From positions 10,588,001-10,652,000 of the forward strand of contig NW_026622997.1 in assembly GCF_023065955.2 (NCBI RefSeq): DNA of 64,000 nt. Direction: 5' to 3'. This DNA comes from Ursus arctos (lineage: Eukaryota > Chordata > Mammalia > Carnivora > Ursidae). Below are positions 58,050 to 64,000 of this stretch, one piece after another. The translations under genes were made by a program, and so were the position numbers. The notes below the pieces were generated by a model that worked only from the letters and a program-made list of their open reading frames with translations, made no database searches and had not been told where the DNA came from. The stretch's first letter is position 1. Each line of letters starts with the position of its first letter.

Positions 58050-58960
58050 GTATGAGGGACTTCTGTCTCTGGTAATATGATAAACTAAGGCAACCTGAAG
58101 CTTTCTGCTACAAACACCTAGAAAAGGTGAATAACCAATATAACAAAAAATCTTTTAAGTATCTCAAAAGGAAAAAGAAAGTTCCAGTTCCAGAAAAGAG
58201 AGGAAACTAAAAATTAAGAGTGATCTGGTGTGAACAGATGCTGTGATGTCCTAGGGGTGGGGTGGGGAGTGTATATTGGTTTTGTTAACCTAGGTGCTTG
58301 GGTGTTATTGTCTGTTTGGGTACAGAAGATGATGCTTTGGGTCTATCTAAGGCAGACATTTGGAATTGAGGAGCCCCGATATAATGCTAGAACTTCTGAA
58401 GGGTGACATCTTCCATTAAAAGTGAATCAGAACAGGAAATAAAACTTGCTTGCATCTAATGGGTTCTGAGTGGAAAAAATAGGTCTCCTCTGAGATTTCT
58501 AAAACCCAAGCTTGAGTATCACACAAGTTTGGGATTCCAATTTCACTACTCCTGTGGTCGGAACCTTGGGCCAAACCAAGAAATATTAATATGAAATTTA
58601 TCCTGGGATGCTGATACCCCTAGGGTTGTGTCAGAGCCAAACCCCAAATCATTCTGGAAGAGTACATCCATAGCCCAGACCACAAGGCATTCCACAGGAA
58701 AAAGAACTCTAAATTAAAATGAATCCACAAAAAATTACAAAATTGATGAGGAAAAAATTCACCACGGGCAAGAGTCAGTAGACACATACAGCAGATTTAG
58801 AATTCTCAAGAACTTAAGATAATAGATCACCTGAGAGAGAATACAAATTCAGGGTGCTTAAAATTACAACAGACGTGAAAACCAATTGGTGCCCTAAAAA
58901 AAGAACAGGAATTTGAGAAAAGAACAGGCGGATATGAAAATGTACCAATTCAAGTTCTAT
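58050..58960 (+). mobile_element. Old L1 (L1M/HAL1-like) 5'UTR and ORF1 start, plus strand
   Basis: The series ATCCATAGCCCAGACCACAA, AATGAATCCACAAAAAATTA, AACTTAAGATAATAGATCAC and GACGTGAAAACCAATTGGTG fits the 5' region of an old L1/HAL1. It is cut off where the minus-strand L1 begins (about 58962). No open frame. Confidence 0.55.
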
Positions 58961-60690
58961 TTTGTTGCATCATCTTCAACTTCTTTATTAAGTGTTATGG
59001 TTTTCAGAGTGCAGGTCCTTGACCTCTTTGGTTAGGTTTATTCTTAGGTATCATTATTTTTGGTGCCATTGTAAAAGGACTTGATTCCTTAATTTCCCTT
59101 CCTGCTCCTTCATTACTGGCGTATAGGAATGCAACATTTCTGTACATTGGTATTGTATCCTGTGACTTTACTGAATTTATCAGTTGTAGCAGTTTTTTGG
59201 TGGAGTCTTGCAGGTTTTCTATATAGAGTATCGTGTCATCGGCAAATAGTGACAGTTTTACTTCCTTTCTTGCCAGTTTGGATGCCTTTATTTCTTTTTG
59301 TTGCCTGATCACTGTGCATTGGACCTCCAGTACTGTCAGATAATATTGGTGAGAGTGGACATCCCTGTCTTGTACTTGACCATGGAGGAAAAAGCTCTCC
59401 GTTTTTTCACATTGAGGATGATACTAACTGTGGGTTTTTCTTTATTATGTTGAAGTATGTTGCCTCTAAAACTGCTTTGTTGAGGGTTTTTATCAAGAAT
59501 GGATGCTGTACTTTATCAAATGCATTTTCTGCATCTATTAAAATGATATTATTCTTATGCTTTATTTTATTAATGTGGTTTGATTGATTTGTGAATATTG
59601 CAATCCAGGAATAAATTCCACTTGATCATGGTGAATCATTTTTTAAAATGTGTTGTTGGGTTTAGTTTGCTCGTATTTTACTGAGAATTTTTGCATCTAC
59701 ATTCATCAGGAATATTGGCCTTTTGTTCTCTTTTTTAGTGGAGTCTTTATCTGGTTTTGGTATCAGGGTAATGCTGGCCTCATAGAATGAATTTGGAAGT
59801 TTTTCTTCATTTTCTATTTTTTGGACTAGCTTGAGAACAATAGATACTAACTCTTCTTTAAATGTTTGGTAGAATTCCCCTGTGAAGTCATCTGGTCCTG
59901 GACTTTTGTTTCCTGGGAGTTTTTTGATTACTGAGTCAATTTCTTTGCTGGTTTTCAGTCTGTTCAAGTTTTCTTGTTTCAGTTTTGGTAGCTTATGTTT
60001 TTAGAAATTTATGCATTTCTTCCAGGTTGTCCAATATTTTGGCATATACTTTTTCATAATATTCTCTTATAATTGATTAGTATTTCTGTGGTGCTGGTTG
60101 TTCTGTCTCCTCTCTCATTTGTGATTTTATTATTTGGGTCATTTTTCTTTTCTTTTTGATAAGTCCGTTTTGAGGTTTATCAATTTTATTCATTTTTTGT
60201 ATTTTGATCTCGTCTATCTTTTTTTTGGTTTCTATATCATTTACTTCTGCTCTAGTCTTTACATTTCACCTTTCCTGCTGGCTTTAGGCTTTATTTGCTA
60301 TTCCTTTTCTAGACCCTCCAGGTGGAAGGTTAGGTTGTTTATTTGAGATTTTGCTTGCTTCTTGAGGTAGGCCTGTATTGCTCTATACTTCCCTCTTAGG
60401 TCTGCTTTTGCTGCATCCCAAAGGGCTGGACTGTTGTGTTTTCATTTTCATTTGTTTCATGTATTTTTTTAAAATTTCTTTCTTGATTTCCTGGTTGAGC
60501 CATTCATTGTTCAGTAGCATGTTGTTTCGCTTTCATGTATTTGTGGTCTTTCTAAATGTTGTCTTGTGGTTGACTGCAGAGCTTTGTGATCAGAAAAGTT
60601 GCATGGTATGATTTCAATCTTTTTGTATTTGCTGAGGCCTGTTTTGTGACCTAGTGTGTGTTCCATGTGAACTTGAAAAGAATGTGTATT

Positions 60691-60887
60691 TTGGGGCGCC
60701 TGGGTGGCACAGCGGTTAAGCGTCTGCCTTTGGCTCAGGGCGTGATCCCGGCGTTATGGGATCAAGCCCCACATCAGGCTCCTCTGCTATGAGCCTGCTT
60801 CCTCTCCCACTTCCCTGCTTGTGTTCCCTCTCTTGCTGGCTGTCTCTATCTCTGTCAAATAAATAAATAAATTCTTAAAAAAAAAAA
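60691..60887 (+). mobile_element. CAN-SINE, bear-type, nested in L1 ORF2
   Basis: Head GGGGCGCCTGGGTGGCACAG, core CCCGGCGTTATGGGATCAAG, AAATAAATAAATAAATTCTT tail plus A-run. Exact 15-bp duplication AAAAGAATGTGTATT at 60676-60690 and 60888-60902. Confidence 0.97.
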
Positions 60888-61361
60888 AAAAGAATGTGTA
60901 TTCTGCTATTTTAGGATGGAATACTCTGAATACATCTGCTAAGTCCATCTGGCTCAGTGTGTCATTCAAAGCCATTGTTTCCTTGTTTATTTTCTGTTGA
61001 GATGATCTGTCCATTGATGTAGGTGGGGTGTTAAAGTTCCCTACCATTATTGTGTAATTATCAATTAGTTCCTTTATGTTTGTTTAATTGTTTTATATAT
61101 TTGGTTGCTTCCATGTTGGGTGCATAAATATTTACAATTGTTATATCTTTTTGTTGGATTGTCCCCTTTGTGATTATATAACGCTCTTCTTTGTCTCTTT
61201 TTACAGGCTTTATCTAGTGTGTCCAATATAAGTATTGCTACTCCATCTTTCTTTTGACATCCATTTGCATGAGAAATGTTTCTCCAGCCCCTTACTTTCA
61301 ATCTACAGGTGTCTTTAGGTCTAAAATGAGTCTCTTGTAGGCAGCATATAGATTGTTTTTT

Positions 61362-61563
61362 TTTTTTTAAAGATTTTATTTATTTATTTATTTGACAGAT
61401 ATAGAGACAGCCAGTGAGAGAGGGAACACAAGCAGGGGGAGTGGGAGAGGAAGAAGCAGGCTTCTAGCGGAGGAGCCTGATGTGGGGTTCGATCCCAGAA
61501 CGCCGGGATCACGCCCTGAGCTGAAGGCAGACGCTTAAGGACTGAGCCACTCAGGCGCCCCTG
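61362..61563 (-). mobile_element. CAN-SINE, variant subfamily, nested in L1 ORF2
   Basis: Reverse-strand copy with CGATCCCAGAACGCCGGGAT and TTCTAGCGGAGGAGCC, a core variant near that of the 53873 copy. Exact 13-bp duplication TAGATTGTTTTTT at 61349-61361 and 61564-61576. It splits the first endonuclease motif region. Confidence 0.96.
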
Positions 61564-61734
61564 TAGATTGTTTTTTCTAATCCATTCTGACACCCTATCT
61601 CTTTTGATTGAAGCATTTAGTCCATTTACATTCAAATTAACTTTGATTGATATGTATTTATTGCCATTTTATTACTTGCTTTGTTATTGTTTCAGGATAT
61701 TTTCCCTGATCCTTTGGTGTCTCCTTTGCACTCA

Positions 61735-62650
61735 AAGAGTTCCCCTTAATATTTCTTGCAAGGCTAGTTTGGAGATCATGAACTCCTTTAGTTTTTGTTT
61801 GTGTGGGAAACTCTACCTCTCCTTATATCCTGAATGAAAGCTTTGCTGGATAGAGTATTCTTGGCTGCAGCTTTTTCCCATTCAGCACTTTGAATATATC
61901 ATGCCACTTTCTTCTGGCTTGACAAGTTTCTGTGGAGAAATCTCCAACCACCCTTATGGGTCTTCATTTTAAGTTAAGGACTTCTTTTCTCTTGCTGCTT
62001 CTAAGATTTTTTTCTTTATCACTATATTTTGCAAATGTAATTACAATATGTCTTGGTGTTGGCCTGCTTTTGTTGATTTTGATGGGAGTTCTCTGTGCCT
62101 CCTGGATGTGGATGTCTGTGTCCTTCCCCAGATTAGGGAATTTTTCTATTATTCCTTGAAATAAATTTTCTGCCTCCTTTTCTCTCCCTTCTTCCTCTGG
62201 GACTCCAATAATGCAAATGTTATTACATTTGATGGAGTCATTGAGTTCCCTAAGTCTATTCTCATGTTGCATAATTCTTCTTTCTCTCTTTCATTTTCAT
62301 AATTTTCCATTATTTTGTCTTTTAGGTCACTAATTCATTCCTGTGCTCCTTCCAGCCTGCCATCCATTGCATCAAGCCTGTTTCTAATCTCATTTATTGC
62401 ACTCTTCATCTGATTCTTTTTTTTTTAACTCTTTTATCTCTGCGCTAAGGACTTCACTGATGTCTTCTTTTCTCAAGCCCAGTGAGTATCCTTGTGATTG
62501 TTGCTTTAACTTCTCCATCAGGCATGTTACTTATATCTGTTTTGCTTAGAGCTCTGGCCATGGCCTTATCTTGTTCTTCCCTTTGGGATAAATTCTTCCG
62601 TCTTTGGATTTTGTCTAAGTCTCTGCCTTCTTCTCTGTGTTTGTAAGGCT
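61735..62650 (-). pseudogene. L1 ORF1 (RNA-binding chaperone), broken
   Basis: The minus-strand open piece 62272-61964 encodes the RRM-like part (CIIGVPEEEGREKEAE, FPNLGKDTDIHIQEAQRTP, STPRHI-like RPTPRHIVI). Upstream, 62300-62650 encodes the coiled-coil N-terminus with stops; a likely start codon lies near 62561 (MARALSKTD). Downstream, the C-terminal domain follows in another frame (LQPRILYPAKLSF near 61880, ALQEILRGTL ending about 61742). It is non-coding as it stands. Confidence 0.88.
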
Positions 62651-62659
62651 AGTTATGTC

Positions 62660-63723
62660 TCCTGCTCCTGCAAGTAATGGCTTTATGAAGGAGAGGTCAT
62701 GTAGTGTTCAGAGCCTGGTGCTTTAGGGAGGGTCTCTGATGTGTGTCATGTGTGCTCTATTGTTGTGTTGTGGGTGCTTTATCCTTCAGGCCAGTCGTCT
62801 GCAGACGCTCTCCTTGCCTGCTGGGGGCAGTGTTTGGTCCCTGGCCTGAATGTGGTGAGTTTTAACTAGCTGTTGTCTGGTCTGCTTATGAAATGAGACT
62901 GCACACCAATTCTGCCAGAACTGAGGCCCTGCAGAACTCTTTGGTTAGGAGATGTGATGTGGGCAGGGGATTGTGCTGGTCTTCTGGGGGAGGGACCTGC
63001 CACACTGGGATTGAATCAAGCTTGTATCAAGCAGAGTGAGAGGGCAGGTAGGGCTTGGTGTAAGCAAGTTAGGCAGCCAGTGTCCATGCTGGGCTGTTTC
63101 CCACAGGTGGCTCTGTGTTTATGCTGAGGGGTGGGGGAGGAAAATGGCACTGGCCAGCTTCTTTGTTCTTGGAGAAGCATCTCCATGAACACTACCTCTC
63201 AAGGATGTATTCTGAAAAGAGCAAATAATCTCCAGACTGTGTGCCCAGGAGCTCTTCAGATTGTTGTTTCCATGCTGTCTGTCCCTGGATTGTTTGTCTT
63301 CTCTCCAGGAGTAGCACAGTGCCCTCTGGGCTCTATGCCAGCCAAGTCCACTGACCTTTAAAACTCAAGACTTTAGGTCCCACTGTTCTCAAGAACCCAC
63401 CAAATTCAGCCCCTCATTTTCCAAGCCAGTGGCTTTGGGAAAATGTTCTCCTTGTGCGTTCCCCTGTGTGCTCCTCTCTCTCTCTTGCCTTCCTTTGGGA
63501 CTATGGTTCCCTCCCTTCCACACAGCACCCATGATTCATTTCTCCTCTAAACCATGTCTCCAAACTTCCTACCTTCTTCCATGTGGCCTCTTTTCTTCCT
63601 TTAGTTGTGGAGTTTGTTCTGTCAGCCTTCAGGTTGATTTCTGGCATATGTAGGATGATTTGATAGCTATCTAGTTCATGGAACAAGATGAGCCTAGGGT
63701 TCTCCGACTCTTATGCCATCTTG
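62660..63723 (-). promoter_or_regulatory. L1 5'UTR / internal promoter (relic)
   Basis: About 1.06 kb of GC-richer noncoding DNA between the ORF1 relic and the element's 5' end, with a texture unlike the 5'UTR at 1-611. In L1 this region drives sense transcription, and often antisense transcription into flanking DNA. Plus-strand open frames here (63131-63361, 63429-63653) have no known domain. Confidence 0.7.
63715..63723 (-). promoter_or_regulatory. YY1-like site at the L1 5' end
   Basis: On the minus strand the element opens with CAAGATGGCATAAGAG. AAGATGGC is the core bound by YY1 at the start of the human L1 5'UTR, where it sets the transcription start. Position and sequence both fit; binding is inferred. 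Confidence 0.55.
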
Positions 63724-63749
63724 AAAATCTTATAAAAAGGATCTTTAAC

Positions 63750-64000
63750 TATAGTGACTGTATAGACTTTTAAAAAAAAATCATAGGATGATCTATGCCA
63801 ATAAACTGAAAACTTAGTGGAAATAGACAATTTCCTAGAAAAAGACGATTCTCCAAAACCTATTCAAGGAGACATAGAAAATCTAAGTCATCCTAGGACT
63901 TTAAAAACATTTAATGAATAGTAAAAATATACTTCCCTAAAAACAACAGCCCAAGCTATTTCATCAGTTATTTCTAACAACTATCAAGGAACTGATAATA
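63750..64000 (+). mobile_element. Old L1 ORF2 (start of RT domain), plus strand
   Basis: CTATGCCAATAAACTGAAAA, AGACAATTTCCTAGAAAAAG, AACCTATTCAAGGAGACATA and GAACTGATAATA follow the plus-strand L1 order seen at 2885-2970 in a more diverged form. It may belong to the same old copy as 58050-58960 and runs off the window. Confidence 0.6.

Larger units (their letters stand above)
58965..61665 (-). pseudogene. L1 ORF2 (endonuclease / reverse transcriptase), broken and C-terminally lost
   Basis: Begins on the minus strand near 61665 with NVNGLNASIKRDRVSEW, which a SINE cuts at 61563. Downstream pieces carry VRGWRNISHANG (about 61300) and VGNFNTPP (about 61045), where the usual catalytic GDFN Asp is Asn. 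A second SINE splits the endonuclease part at 60887-60691. The RT part keeps [12 protein letters not shown] in frame 59662-59967 and an intact FADD active site at 59246-59235. Stops and frameshifts separate the pieces. The last about 400 codons, including the Cys/His C-terminal motif, are missing. Confidence 0.9.
58965..63723 (-). mobile_element. LINE-1 with intact 5' end but missing 3' end, antisense
   Basis: Reading the minus strand from 63723: 5'UTR, ORF1 relic, ORF2 endonuclease, then reverse transcriptase to just beyond FADD and the KEVEDDA segment, where L1 similarity stops near 58965. The remaining ORF2 C-terminus, 3'UTR and poly(A) are absent. Two SINEs interrupt it (60691-60887 and 61362-61563). 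It lies between pieces of an older plus-strand L1. L1 copies usually lose the 5' end, so losing the 3' end suggests a later deletion or rearrangement. Confidence 0.9.

Noticed and set aside
5728..61563. tRNA genes suggested by A-box/B-box-like heads
   Set aside because: Every instance is the tRNA-derived head of a CAN-SINE with SINE body and A-rich tail. None folds as a stand-alone tRNA with a plausible anticodon arm and acceptor.
62660..63723. Plus-strand open frames 63131-63361 and 63429-63653 as small genes
   Set aside because: They lie antisense within an L1 5'UTR and show no domain or initiation context.

Overview
This window is mammalian nuclear DNA from a carnivore. I see no supportable single-copy protein-coding gene in it. 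About twenty-one tRNA-derived CAN-SINE copies (both strands) place it in Carnivora. The commonest of them carries the GCGTTATGGGATC core that I associate with bear/giant panda SINEs, so an ursid is the best guess (from memory of the families, not a search). The rest is layers of LINE-1, ancient L2/MIR, MaLR solo LTRs, hAT and Tigger DNA-transposon relics, microsatellites, and stretches of unassigned, probably single-copy intergenic DNA.

Layout. 1-5727: a plus-strand L1 with 5'UTR, decayed ORF1, decayed ORF2 and 3'UTR, with a SINE in its tail (5728-5960). 6.0-10.9 kb: old L1 pieces with a nested SINE and a nested MaLR LTR. 11.0-16.6 kb: a MER3-like relic, three SINEs, a MIR and unassigned DNA. 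16.6-17.5 kb: a 5'-truncated minus-strand L1 bounded by a 15-bp target duplication, with a tiny second L1 insertion inside it. 18.8-20.0 kb: an ancient repeat split by a reverse-strand MaLR LTR. 20-26.7 kb: unassigned DNA, a SINE, a (GT)n tract, a half-kilobase CAT/CAC array and a MER5A copy. 26.7-28.2 kb: minus-strand L1 with a SINE in it. 28.2-39.7 kb: MIR, L2, SINEs, a MER2-like element and old L1. 39.7-48 kb: the most unique-looking part, with two MER20 relics, a GGAA/GGGA array, a 141-bp L1 tail insertion and a CpG-rich patch near 46.5-46.8 kb. 48.7-54.1 kb: old minus-strand L1, a Tigger element nested in L1, SINEs and microsatellites. 54.1-57.4 kb: AT-rich unassigned DNA with L1 scraps and a second MER3-like copy. 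58.0-64.0 kb: an older plus-strand L1 interrupted by a long minus-strand L1 that keeps its 5' end but lacks its 3' end.

How the parts relate. Nothing here works as an operon or pathway; the readable story is the order of insertions. Ancient repeats and old L1 came first, then MaLR LTRs and DNA transposons, then younger L1, then SINEs. Many SINEs still show matching target-site duplications, which fixes their ends. Both large L1 copies are dead as coding units (stops, frameshifts, SINE interruptions), although individual catalytic motifs survive. I found no clearly novel biological system. The items most worth a second look are the 3'-truncated L1 at 58.96-63.72 kb, the CpG-rich patch at 46.5-46.8 kb and the nested L1 tails at 16.6-17.5 kb.
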